Source: Chionis minor (taxonomy: Eukaryota > Chordata > Aves > Charadriiformes > Chionididae). Taken from it: a stretch of 64,000 nucleotides of DNA. Below, piece after piece: positions 51,401-62,817 of the stretch. The notes beneath the pieces are model-generated. The model saw only the letters and a program-made list of their open reading frames with translations. It had not been told where the DNA came from and ran no database searches. A program made the translations under genes and the position numbers. Position 1 is the first letter of the stretch, and the number at the start of each line of letters is the position of its first letter. The stretch lies in NCBI GenBank assembly GCA_013398295.1, contig VZSF01006979.1, positions 893,329 through 957,328 on the forward strand. Direction: 5' to 3'.

Positions 51401-54029
51401 AAGAGTGCAATTTAATGCACCCAGAAGTTAAGAAATGTCAGATTAGATTGCATAGGTAAGCTTCAATTAAGTCCTGTTACATATCTTTAATTATAGGTTA
51501 TTCCACCAAATCTTGCCTCTTCAATGCCTAGAATGGATCTGTTGTGGGGAAGAAGTAAGGGTATGTAGTGAAGGAAACAATTGTTTGTAGACCCCTTGAT
51601 TCACCTGTTCATAAGTTGAAAAGCATATAATTAATGAGTCAGGATAGCTCATAAATAAAAAGGTAGTTTCTCTTGTCAGAGTAATTTGATGCTGCTATAG
51701 AGATTTAGAGTTTAATCCTGACTTTAATACAGACAAGCAATGGGCTGTTTAACAAATCATTTAAAGCAGACCTTCAGCAGTGTTGATTTGGGATTTTTTT
51801 ACTAATGGCTATGCCCAATTTTTGGATGCTTATTTCAAAATGTTTGAATTTGACTGTCAAAGATTCAGTACATGAAGGCTGTGCTTTGAACCTATAAGGT
51901 TCTATCACATATTGCATATTTTGAAAAAAATCAGGTCCTAGCACTGAAAATTATTGCATATTTTTATCTTGGTCTTTGTGTTGCTCAGTTCCATTTGTAA
52001 AATGGGGTTATCGCCTCTCCTCTATTGTGAAAAAAATTGAAAATTATTAGAGATTATCATAATAAGCTAATAGCAAAGCAAGCAATTTTATATTTAGAGT
52101 AGAATTTGAATAGTGTGCTGTAAACAAGGTCTCTCTCTGTGACACAGGGAATGATAAGAACAGCAGAAAATAAGGATTTATTTTATTATTAAGCAAATGT
52201 TATCCATTCTCTGCAGTTGGCTTGCTTTAAAAAATGTATGAGGGACTATCATAGTATATATATCTCCAATTCATGCATACCGAGTCAAAGCTGAAATCAG
52301 TGCTTGCTTGTATAATTTTACTAGCCTTTTAACATCATTTTCTATGTAATCTTAGGTTGACATAGATCACTATGGCGTATGATATCATCTTGTCAATTAA
52401 CTCATCAAACTATTCTGTATGGTTTAGGATGAAGCAGAGGGAGAGTATAAGTAGAACCCTAGCTCACAGACAGGAATAGTGGTATTTAAGGGAAGTAACA
52501 CTGCCAAGATTTACTGAAAGCAGAAGCTAATGCTACTATTTTTCTTTTCTTTTATGGAAAAAAGAACCCTGTTGGTTTGTCCCAGTTTCACAGTTTTATG
52601 GCTTGAACCACTTCTGTTTATGAAAGAGAGTAGAAATGCCTTTGGATCAAGTTCAAATAAGGCAGCTCACTAACAACCCCTTCTGTTAGTTGACATGGGT
52701 CGTCTATGAAATACTGTTTTTTTGTAAGATTGCATTTCTTTTAATTTCACATTTTATGAGGAACATTCACTAGGGAAAGACATAGGAAAAGTCTGCTCCT
52801 GGGTAAGATAAAGGTTGTGGAAAAATTAATCACCTGGATCTTCTACATGGTTATCTAGAGACCAGTTTTGACCCATATATATGTTACTATTTTTAAAGCT
52901 CCAAAGAGCAGATGGTATTGGTTGACAGTCAGCAAAGACAAGTAAATGTGTTTATAATGTTGCAAGGTTATAGAGGTGAATTCAAAAACAAAGGACTTAG
53001 AAGTGATAAAAAGTACAGAAAATAGTTGAGATGGTAATAAAGCTGCTTCCTTCCAGTGGCAATATCTTTTTTTTATTGTGTCTGATTGCAAATTAAGGTG
53101 AAAAAAATTAACCCCAGGCATAAAAGAATATTCTGTCCCTACCTCCCTGGTTTCCAGAACAAAACCCCTTAGTCTTTGATTTTAGATTTAATTTTTTTCC
53201 TTGCTGGTTGCCATACAAAGAGATATAGCTCAATAAAATGAAAGATCCAGTGCATTGCAGTTCATATTATTGGCCTGAAGGAATTCTTAGGTTAATGGAT
53301 CTGATGGCTTTCCCTTCATTGATTTTTAAGATGATTATATTTTATTTATAGGTGAGAAAATAATAGTTAATCTTAAATTTATTGAAAACTTATTGTGAGA
53401 CTGCAGGAATTGATAATGATAACAATACATTCAGGGAAGCCAAACTATTCCTGTCTTTAATCCTGTAAATGCTGATGTGAGGCAAACCTATTGACTTGAA
53501 ATTAAATGTGCTTTTATGTACACCTGTGTTCAGAATAAAAGAGTTATAGTTTTCTTGGTCTTATGAAAGATTTCATTACATGAAGCATTGATGCACCTCA
53601 GGTGTTTCTTTTGTGAAAACTGTATGTGAAATATCCAAGAACTGAAAGCTCATGGATAAGAGCATGTTGTCCTCTGGAGGCTATAACATCTGATTTCTAA
53701 GTCAGCCAAGTCATTTGTCAGATAAAAAGCCTACTGGTCAACCGTAATTGTGTCCACAGGTTTGAATCTTAAACCATAACATGTGGGTTGCAAATTTACG
53801 GTGGAATTTGGAGAACAGCATGAACAACAGCTCATTTTAACTCAGCACTCTGTGCCTCAGCGCTGTTATAATTTGGTTTTATGTTCTAAATGGGCTCAGA
53901 GACCTTTCTTATTTTTTTGCAAGCCAATAGATGATAACAAAAGATGTAACAATTTTACAATATAAAGCTATAAAATGGCATTCATCTCTCAGTAGCACTG
54001 AATTTCAGTATTCAGCTCATCTTACATTA
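48471..54029. other. Unique non-coding DNA
   Basis: AT-rich single-copy DNA with scattered A runs (for example 49796-49806 and 51352-51361). No exon series, RNA gene or mobile element recognised. Confidence 0.65.
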
Positions 54030-54470
54030 GTGCATTGAACTGGGTGGCTAAAGATGGAGAGATGCTGAATCAAAGTTATGCCTCAGGCAACCATAAGGCC
54101 TTGTTACACAATCCTAATGTGTGGTGAAAGTTCTCGAGTGGCATTATATTTTGACAAAAAAAATCGCTTCTCAGCAATTTCATTAGTCATAATGATCCGG
54201 ATCCAGTGCATTTCTGTGGGGTAAACTAGCAGAAAGACCAGTTTGGGAATGTGCAGCAGATTCTGTAGAAAACAAAGTAAGAAAAAGGGAGAGACATCAG
54301 AACACAGCAATTACTGTTGAATTTTTCATGCTTATAATGCATTATCTCAAGCTGGCACAGCCGTTAATGGCTGTATAAGGCCTCTGACTGGACACCTACA
54401 TTAATTTTAGAGCTCCTCTATTGTTTTGCTTGAAGCAAAATTTGACATCAACACGATGTTTCACCTTAGA
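54030..54470. promoter_or_regulatory. Candidate conserved non-coding element with two palindromic motifs
   Basis: A higher-complexity block. It holds the perfect palindrome ATAATGCATTAT (54334-54345), a POU/homeodomain-type word, and 12 bp downstream the near-palindrome CAGCCGTTAATGGCTG (54358-54373, one mismatched pair). AGTCATAATGATCCGG (54185-54200) and CTTATAATGC add TAAT-type cores. It is not coding-like on either strand. The regulatory role is inference. Confidence 0.3.
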
Positions 54471-55479
54471 TTGAACTTAGTGGGGAAACAACATGAAAGT
54501 AAATTAAAATCCCTGCTCACTTCCCACCACTTTTGCAATAACATCTTTTTATTTTACACCAAAAGCTGTCTAAAACCTTTGGAAGAGATTTCCAAAAGGA
54601 AAAGCCTATTTTTTTTAACTTCCTTTCCCTGACTCCAAGATGCACCCAAGGCAATATATTAAAAGTTTAAGCAACATACAAAAATAATTATATACACTGT
54701 TTGTCTTCAGTTTGTTTCTACACTGATGAGTGTATGTCCTGTATATAATTAAAAGGGAAATAAAATGAAGAGTTGAGGGGTCAGAGCCTTTCCTAAGTTT
54801 AGCCTGTACAAGCAAAACTGGATGGAATACTGAGCTAAGAGAGGGACCTGCGTGTACTGGCTCTGAAATTACCACATATGTGTGAAGTATTTTCCTGTTG
54901 GGAAATTACAGCTGTCAAAATAGATTCACAGGTAGTGTGTGAATTGAGGACTGTGGGACAGGAAGAAAGGGCAGAGGTTGCACAAAACCAGCAGAGATTT
55001 GGCCTCCTGATTTGGCTAAAATAAGAGGTGATCTGAACCATTGCCCAGAATTCAAATCAAAAGAGAAGTAAACTTGTCAAAAGCTTCAAAATATATTTCT
55101 TATTTTCTTGTTCTTCTGCACTTCCTGGTTCTATTTGGTTCTCTAAGTCAAGGGCCAAGGTAAAATTAAAAGGGCTGATCTTGCACTCTTGTATGTACGC
55201 TGTCTCAAAAAGCCACAAGAAATATCATGTGAAGTCTGTTCTTATAAAGTTGCTAGGTAAATACTGCAGTTAATTAAATTAGTTCAAATGAGACCTGGAA
55301 AATTAATCAAAACCAAATCTGTTTGGTCTTTTCTATAATTAGACATAAAGCAGTTCCTCTCATTTTCTTCAAACAACCAAAAAATCCGTAATAACTTGGG
55401 TAAATATGAGTGTCAGAGGTTTCAAACTAGTGTGGACTCTATAGACCAAGATTAAGTGAGCCTCTCCTTTCCTTCCTTC
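54471..55479. other. Unique non-coding DNA
   Basis: No gene or repeat recognised. Confidence 0.6.
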
Positions 55480-55770
55480 TCTTTTTTCTTGAAGGTATAA
55501 CATGAAAGAGAACAATCATGTGGCACTTGCACAAACAGAACAAACAAAAGCCTTGGGACCATTAACTTGAGCATATGTGCAAATCTTTGCTGGACTGCGC
55601 CCAAAGAGTGCATCTATAAAGAGCTACAAGTATAAAATACTGAAATTACTTGCACATGTGCTATTTAGGTCATTATCTATAGCAATTCAATGTAAAAGAA
55701 GGAGTTATTTGTGTTATTTGTATCTATTTATAGACTTTGTCCAAGCTTTGAAAGAACTCCCTGTGAACTA
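55480..55770. promoter_or_regulatory. Candidate SOX/octamer-rich non-coding element
   Basis: GAACAATCATGTGG (55510-55523), ACAGAACAAACAAAAG (55535-55550) and CATATGTGCAAATC (55572-55585) combine SOX-like, E-box-like and octamer-like words, followed by a small CpG (55598) in an otherwise CpG-poor area. Not coding-like. Weak evidence. Confidence 0.2.
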
Positions 55771-58507
55771 TTGTTAATTGACTACTGCTTATCTGTTATT
55801 TCAGGAGCAGAATGATGAAAAAAGAGTAAGGAGGGAAATACTAAGTAATGTAATATGTTTTTCTGTAATATGAAACAGTCATCTAGCTTTAAGGATTAGA
55901 GAAAAGGATGATCTACAGTGACAGTGTTGAGAACATTCTTTCATAATTCCAAGTCCTTGGAGTTACATACTTGCATTTTAAAACTTTTTTAATAAACAGC
56001 ATTTACTATCCGCTTTATGACTGTGAGGCACTTGTGTTTGCTCTCCTACCAAGAACAGAGAAATATTTTCATTTGCCACATCTTCATTTTTAACCCCTAC
56101 AATGTCTTATTAATTTAGAAACATTCCCATTTCTGTACACTTTACTGCTGGATACAATAATTATGTAGGTCTCAATTTCTGCCCACATTTTTGGGTGGTA
56201 CAGAATTAGTGCAGGTTACTGATGAGGACTATGAAGGAAACCCAAACAATTTCTAGGAAATTGCTCTTATTTTATAAATTAGAATAGTGTTCATAAGATT
56301 GAAAATAATAATCAATTAGAAAAAAGAGAAAATAATTTAGAAAAATAATTTAGAAAATTACTCTAATCTCTCTTTTGGTGAGTGCAAAGTAAGAATCCCT
56401 ACGTAGGTTTCCTGTACTGCTTACCCCCACCCCCAATAAATTAACGTTCAGAGACATCTTACTAAATTTGTCCAGAGCAATTTCATACGAATTTTCATCT
56501 TCCAGCTCATCAACTGTAATTTTCCCAGTTTATACATTTCAATAAAAATTCAGTACTATAAAATGCATCATAGCTATCTGCAGTCTGCTCAAGCTAGGAA
56601 TACAGTTATATGAAGTAAATAGGAAATACAAAGGAAATTATTGTATGATAACTCACATATAGACCAAATTAAGGATGTAAAAAATATAGTAAACTTACAT
56701 AGGCAAAAAAGACAATGAACTTCCTATTTTACTCCATACACATTAGTGCAATTAAAAATAGCAGGTCTTCACTTGACTATGACTTCACTTGACTATTGAC
56801 TACGGATTGTTTTCTTTCTTAAAGGGCAGAGATGGAAGATAAGCTGATCTGGAGGATTAGTATTATGCATGAAAAAGATAATCTACTATGACAAGAATGA
56901 ATGTCATAGTTTTATACAGAGAGATTAAAAAAATTATGTAGTAGAAAGAGATTGGATTATAAGCAAGCAGATTCATAAATATACATAGTTTTTTGAAGAA
57001 AGTGAATAATTTTATACTGAGCTCTGGAAAGTGATCCTTTCTAAGGTATGCATGAGAGGTTGTCTTTAGTGAAATACATGGAAAGAGATTTATCACCCAG
57101 AAAGAAAATACTAACAGTTGTGGTTTGTTCAGGCCAAAAGCTCAAGTAATTAAGCTAAGAATTTAATAAGACAGTAGGCAAATAAAATAATGTATCACTT
57201 GAAAATACCTGATTACATACTTACAGTCTTACACAAACTGAACAAAAAAAGTCCAAGATGCATTTTATTTCTCCTGTGTAAGTAGGCAGCTAGGTTTATA
57301 GTATTTTTACATGTTTAGAATGTGCGATTTGTTTCTTTCATTTATATTCTTCTATTGAACAACAACAGCAATAATAATAGTGCTTATACTAAACCCTAAA
57401 ACTGTACTCTGGCCTTGGTACAAGTTATTTAAGCAGTTGCTGGTAATGGTGTTTAATGCATCTTCTATCACTGTGACTCCCCCACTTGTGTCCGTTCACT
57501 TTCAGTGTTTTCCTCTCCTCAGCAAGTATGCAATAATTTATTAAGAAGCCAATTTTTGCTAACACTAGCTTATTTTTTTCACAAATTCTTTTCTTTAGCA
57601 GTACAAATATAGTATTTTTCTAACTCTGCTCTTAAATATGAAACATACACCCATTAAAATAAACCTAAAGTGTCGATGCTGCATAATGTTCCCGAGTCTT
57701 CTGTGATAATTAATGTACATAGTTTTCTTCTCAGGATTTTGTATTTTATTCTACAGTAGGAAGGTCATTCAGAGGTGTTGCTTGCCTTTCATTTGCCCTT
57801 ATTTTGGAAACCAGGGTTACAGTTTTTGTGCTAGATAGGCAATCTGATTGTACCAACTTGTCAGCTTTGTTGTAAATGAATGGAAATGCAGAGGCAGAAA
57901 CAAGTATTCTTTACACAGAGTATGCCTGACTGAGTGGAGCGGTGTAGATAAAGAAGAAAAGCACACTTAAAGCCAAACTGGACTTCTCAGGAAGTATAAA
58001 ATAATTTTGTGATTGATACACACTGTTTCAAGATATTTGAGCAAACAGGGCTGTGAAGAAATGTTATGTAGTAGTAAAGTTTTTGTGCAATATCTTCTAC
58101 AAAGAGTCATGTAAGCATTTGGGTTTGATCTGGATGTTGAGACTGGCTCTTGAGAAACTGGCCATTTCTGTCATCTTATAATTCCTGTTAAAAATAATCT
58201 AAATGCTATGTGTGCATCTCTATTCCAGGACAGATGGTTATATGTAAGCAAAGCAAATTGCACTTAGTGTATAGGCATACTCACTTTACTGTCTTTTTTC
58301 CCTTGAGAGAAGTGTTCCAAATAGCGATACCTCCCAGGATAAAGGCAAAACTAGTTACTGCTTGCAAGTGCAGAGATATGTATCCCCAATCATTAACTAA
58401 ACTAATGAGTACTGGTTTGTTCAGATAACTATTTCAACAGGTTCCCTTCATGTACCTTTTTTGGGGGTACATTGCAAAATTTATTATACATGTCATTTTT
58501 TTAAGTG
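55771..58507. other. Unique non-coding DNA
   Basis: AT-rich sequence. No exon, RNA gene or repeat recognised. Confidence 0.6.
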
Positions 58508-58565
58508 TGATCCTCAGCACTGAGGATCAATCACATGGTTATAACAATCATTTTGTTAATGATTG
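58508..58565. repeat. Two adjacent small hairpins
   Basis: TGATCCTCAG (58508-58517) and CTGAGGATCA (58520-58529) form a perfect 10-bp inverted repeat around CA. Just downstream CAATCATT (58545-58552) and AATGATTG (58558-58565) form an 8-bp stem with a five-base loop. A direct repeat of ATGGTTTACAT follows (about 58579 and 58605). Confidence 0.6.
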
Positions 58566-59437
58566 ATGTTAAAAATTGATGGTTTACATGGTTATTTCTA
58601 AAATATGGTTTACATCATATTTTTTCTTTTTCTGGGGTTTGTTTTTTTGTTTGGAAGGATTTTCTGTTTTATGCGTATGTAACATTTACGTTTCATTGTC
58701 TGTTTTTTAACAGCATTGTAGCCTAAGGAACATTTGGAATTTCCTCTTATTCATAAATTCTGCATTGCAGAAAAATTATTGCAACAAATATTTTTACAAG
58801 AGAAAGAGATTAATTAAATTATATCAATTGTAAAGGCTTTATTGCCTTTGGTTTGTCATGTTAATAGTGAATAACATTGATGGATAGAGATTGGGGTTGC
58901 ATTAAATCACAGCTCGCTCTTAATCCTTTCCTCTTTCTTTGAAATACAATATAAACAGAGCATTCCCAACCACTCTTCAATCAGACAGGTGTTCATAATC
59001 TTCTCTTATAACGCAAGGGTTAGGGAGTATGGTGTTACAGAAAAATGCTGAATCATTGACAAAAACAACAACAACAAAAAATCCCAACTCAACAACTAAA
59101 ATCATATTGCTTGATTAATATTTAGATTCTTACAATAAAACAAATGAGGTTTACCTTATCTTTATTCGTCTTATTCAGCAGGAACTCTTGTTCCTGCATT
59201 ACTCCTAAGATATAAATTGAACATTTCTTTAGATGTAGTTAGTCCATAATACAAAAGCTGTTTAGTCTTTTCTCACAAGCTGTTCACAAAGCCAAAACAC
59301 ACAATAAAAATCATCCAGTTGAAGGTGGAGACTGCAGCTCTCATTGATTTGAGACAAGGAAAGGAGGAGGAGACAAGGTACACAGCAGTCCTTTAGCTTT
59401 ATTGTAGCTTCATTGTTTTTTACTGTAGTAGCCATGT
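58566..59437. other. Unique non-coding DNA
   Basis: Contains the ATGGTTTACAT direct repeat and a small (AAC)n run at 59064-59080. No gene recognised. Confidence 0.6.
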
Positions 59438-59836
59438 GGAGGAGTGGCTGGAAAGCTGCCTGGCAGAAAAGGATCTGGGGGTCCTGGTGGANNNNNNNNN
59501 NNNNNNNNNNNNNNNNNNNNNNNNNNNNNNNNNNNNNNNNNNNNNNNNNNNNNNNNNNNNNNNNNNNNNNNNNNNNNNNNNNNNNNNNNNNNNNNNNNNN
59601 NNNNNNNNNNNNNNNNNNNNNNNNNNNNNNNNNNNNNNNNNNNNNNNNNNNNNNNNNNNNNNNNNNNNNNNNNNNNNNNNNNNNNNNNNNNNNNNNNNNN
59701 NNNNNNNNNNNNNNNNNNNNNNNNNNNNNNNNNNNNNNNNNNNNNNNNNNNNNNNNNTGTAGGTTTATGGTTGGACTCGATGATCTTGAAGGTCTCTTCC
59801 AACCCAAGTGATTCTATGATTCTATGATTCTATGAT
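59438..59836 (+). mobile_element. Young CR1 LINE interrupted by an assembly gap
   Basis: The left piece (59438-59491) encodes EEWLESCLAEKDLGVLV, a conserved CR1 segment just downstream of the RT core. The right piece (59758-59836) is the 3' UTR and ATTCTATG tail, identical over 78 bases to the copy ending at 47283. The middle is 266 Ns. By comparison with the copies at 61.6 and 46.8 kb the missing part should be about 586 bp unless this copy carries a deletion, so the gap is probably undersized. The tail is the last 27 bases. The open frames spanning the Ns are meaningless. Confidence 0.95.
59492..59757. other. Assembly gap, 266 Ns
   Basis: Unresolved sequence wholly inside a young CR1 copy. 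Collapse or failure at a high-identity dispersed repeat is the likely cause. Confidence 0.95.
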
Positions 59837-61400
59837 TAGTGGGAGGGTGGAGAATAGTTAGCGTAGAATGGATGGCTGTACATAAAGTTATCTCCTGGGA
59901 TTTGCATGAAATTCACTTAAAATTAAGAAAGCTGAGAACCTTTAAAACCTTTCCCATTTGGGAAGCAGCTTGGTTTTGGCTCAGCATAGCAATGAAAATT
60001 TATTTTCTACGTGTTTGATGACTTCTGAGTTGGTTGTCTCCTTACATGGGGATAACTTAGATTGTTGATAAAGTATCAGAAGAACAATTATTATTCCCTA
60101 TAATAGTGTTTATTTAAAATAATAAGAATCAATTGGTAGAGCTGCAGAAAAGCTGGAATGTCCATTTTCCATGCAAAAGTGGTGGAGTTGGGGGAATTCT
60201 ATCCACAGGAAATACAGACATTGACCATGTCTTTCAGATTTTAGAAATACAATGACATTTCTAATTCCTTGTTCTTGCTAAATAAATATTTTCTTAATAA
60301 TCACCTAAATGTAGTTTTCATGGAGTTTTGAAGAATGCCATGTGTATTTTCAGTTGTTTGTTGAAGGTAAGAATGTAGTTTTCATGTTTTCTTGGAAAAA
60401 CATTTTGGACCAAGGAGTTCAGTAGAGGAATATAGTATTTTTAACATAATGTAAGGGCATAGCAGTATCACCTTGAACAGAACTCTTCTTCAGTGGCAGC
60501 ACAATGGCATTTTTGAATGGCAGCTTGAACTAAATAGCATCTTTGAGTTAGAGAGGATGTCTTTCTTCTACCTCCTTTCACATAAGATTTGTAGCAGTTT
60601 AAACATTTGTGACATACTTATTAATAGGGTATCTTGATGAGATCTAATTAAAGCAGTGCCTTCTTGTGTTGATATAATTTGAAATGTTGTCCTTCCTACT
60701 CTCAAATCTTACTTTAAATTGCTTAGAATATGCACGAGTTGCAGTGAAAGTATTTCAAAGTTAGACTGAAATTAGATTCAAGTCCTCTTAAATTCAAGAA
60801 ACATAAATAGGCAAACCTTTATTTCATGATTCATTGCTTAACTCAAACTTAGGTGCTGCCTTTAGCATTCTTAAGTGCAGCAGAAAGTAGCTCAAAATAT
60901 TGGGTTTCTAATCTCTGATGCTCGTTTTTATTCAGCTCTAATTGTGACTTCTTATAACTCTTTGACTTTCTGGATGCTCGATTTGTGGGAAAGAGGACTG
61001 GTAGTGCCTAATATGGAATAAATATTACAGGAGTTCTACAGGAGTGTGAAAAAATCAATATATTTAATTTAAAGCAGAGAGGTAACACATCCAGACCCAA
61101 CAGATTTCCATCAAAAATCAAATAGGATTTTAACATCAGCATGTTCCCAAATATCTGAGCATTTGGGAACTCTCTATGGCTTTAGAATGACAAATGGTTA
61201 CATATTCCTGTTGGATCATTTCTAAATAAGTAATACCCCATAACCCTTTTATTAAATGTGTAGGCTTCACGGATGCTCTCTTCTAATCACCTGATTATCG
61301 ATCTGTAAATGACATCACTCTAACAGATGATCTGTCTTGCAACAGTTATGCATAACTAAATAAATACAAGAAAAGACTTGGGGTCCACCAGTTTCACAAA
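59837..61400. other. Unique non-coding DNA
   Basis: AT-rich sequence. No gene or repeat recognised. Confidence 0.65.
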
Positions 61401-61587
61401 ATCACAGAATCACAGAATGGCAGGGGTTAGAAGGGACCTCTAGAGATCATCCAGACCAATCCCCCTGCTAAAGCAGGTTCACCTACAGCAGTTTGGACAG
61501 GAATGCATCCAGGCCAGTTTTGATTATCTCCAGAGGAGGAGACTCCACAAGCTCTCTGGGTAGCCTCTTCCAGTGCTCTGTCACCCT
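61401..61587 (-). mobile_element. CR1 LINE 3' end, head-to-head with the next copy
   Basis: On the plus strand it begins with the inverted tail ATCACAGAATCACAGAATGG (61401-61420). Inverted 3' UTR follows (GACCTCTAGAGATCATCCAG, 61435-61454) and then C-terminal coding sequence ending at CTGTCACCCT (61587). It carries the complete 3' UTR that the adjacent plus-strand copy lacks. Its inner 70 bases (61518-61587) match 62405-62474 in inverted orientation with six differences. Confidence 0.95.
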
Positions 61588-62507
61588 AGCTAGTGGTGTT
61601 CCCCAGGGGTCAGTACTGCGTTCCCCAGGGGTCAGTACTGCGTCCAGTCTTGTTCAACATATTCATCAATGACCTGAATGGCTCTGACCCCAATGAGGGG
61701 ACAGAACAAGTTTGCTGATGACACAAAAATAGGAGGGGTGGCTGATACACCAGATGGCTGTGCCACCATTCAGTGGGACTTGGACAGGCTAGAGTGATGG
61801 GCAGACAGGAAAATAACAAAGTTCAACAAGGCCTAGTGTAGGGTCCTGCACCTAGGGAGGAATGACCCCATGCACCAGTACAGGTTAGCAGTTGACCTGC
61901 TGGAAAGCAGCTCTGCAGAGAAGGACCTGGGATTCTTGGTGGACAACAAGGTGACCATGAGAAAGCAATGTACCTTTGTGGCCAAGAAAACCAATGGTGT
62001 CCTGGGGTGCATTAAAAAAAGTGGGGCCAGCAGGTCGAGGGAGGCCATCTTCCCCCTCTACTCTGCCCTGGTGAGGCAATATCTGGAGTACTGTGTCCAG
62101 TTCTGGGCTCCTGTTTTCAAGAAAGACAAAGAACTGCTGGAGAGAGCCCAGCAGAGGGCTATGAAGATGATCAAGGGACTGGAGCACCTCTGTTATGAGG
62201 AAAAGTTGAGACACTTGTGTCTGTTCAGTCTGGAGAAGAGAAGACTGAAAGGTGATCTCATCAATGCTTATAAGTATCTAGAGGGCAGGTGTCAAGAAGA
62301 TGGGGACAGACTTTTTTCAGTCGTGCCCAGCAACAGGACAAGGGGCAACAGGCACAAATGGGAACACAGGAGGTTCCATCTGAACATGAGGTAAATCTAC
62401 TTTGAGGGCAACAGAGCACTGGAACAGGCTGCCCAGAGAGCTTGTGGAGTCTCCTTCTCTAGAGATAATCAAAATGAGAGATTCTGCGATTCTGTCATTC
62501 TGTGATT
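61588..62507 (+). mobile_element. CR1 LINE with partial reverse transcriptase and deleted 3' UTR
   Basis: The most complete coding fragment here. In order: GVPQGSVL (after a 22-bp tandem duplication at 61599-61642), FNIFINDLNGSDP (about 61656-61692), the catalytic FADDT motif (about 61706-61724) with deletion damage just before it, [24 protein letters not shown] (61912-61948), [19 protein letters not shown] (62036-62092), and the C-terminal [19 protein letters not shown] block. A frame of 174 codons is open at 61870-62394 and ends in a premature TAA. After ATAATCAAAA (62474) about 100 bp of 3' UTR is missing and the sequence jumps to an octamer tail (62481-62507). Stops and shifts in the RT part make it inactive. 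Confidence 0.96.
61599..61642 (+). repeat. 22-bp perfect tandem duplication inside CR1
   Basis: TTCCCCAGGGGTCAGTACTG plus CG occurs twice in direct succession (61599-61620 and 61621-61642). The duplication shifts the RT frame by one base (22 = 7x3+1). It lies about 11 bp from the junction of the two opposed CR1 copies. Confidence 0.95.
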
Positions 62508-62553
62508 GCTTCTTGGGACATACGTGAAAAATGGATTCTTCTCGGCAGTAGTA

Positions 62554-62817
62554 TTTTCTTTTTTTCTTTTTCTTTTTCTTTTTCTTTTTCTTTTTCTCTT
62601 TCTCTTTCTCTTTCTTTTTCTCGTTCTCTTTCTTTTTCTCTTTCTCTTTCTCTTTCTCTTTCTCTTTCTTTTTCTCTTTCTTTTTCTTCTTCTTTTTCTT
62701 CTTCTTTTCCCTTTTATTCTTCTTCTTTTTCTTCTTTGTCTTCTTCTTTTCCCTTTTCTTCTCTTCCTCTTTCTTGTCCTCTTCCTCTTCCTCATCCTCT
62801 TCCTCTTCATTTTTCTT
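62554..62817 (+). repeat. Long homopyrimidine microsatellite (TTTTCT/TTTCTC)n
   Basis: About 264 bases of almost pure T and C, starting 46 bp after the CR1 tail. It grades from TTTTTC units through TTTCTC units to TTCTTC and finally CTCTTC units, with about seven purine interruptions. It is a candidate triplex-forming and length-variable locus. The Lys/Arg-rich minus frame (62469-62810) and Phe/Leu/Ser-rich plus frames over it are artefacts of the repeat. Confidence 0.97.

Noticed and set aside
59262..59827. Frames of 108-181 codons
   Set aside because: They are made of unresolved bases in an assembly gap within a CR1 copy.
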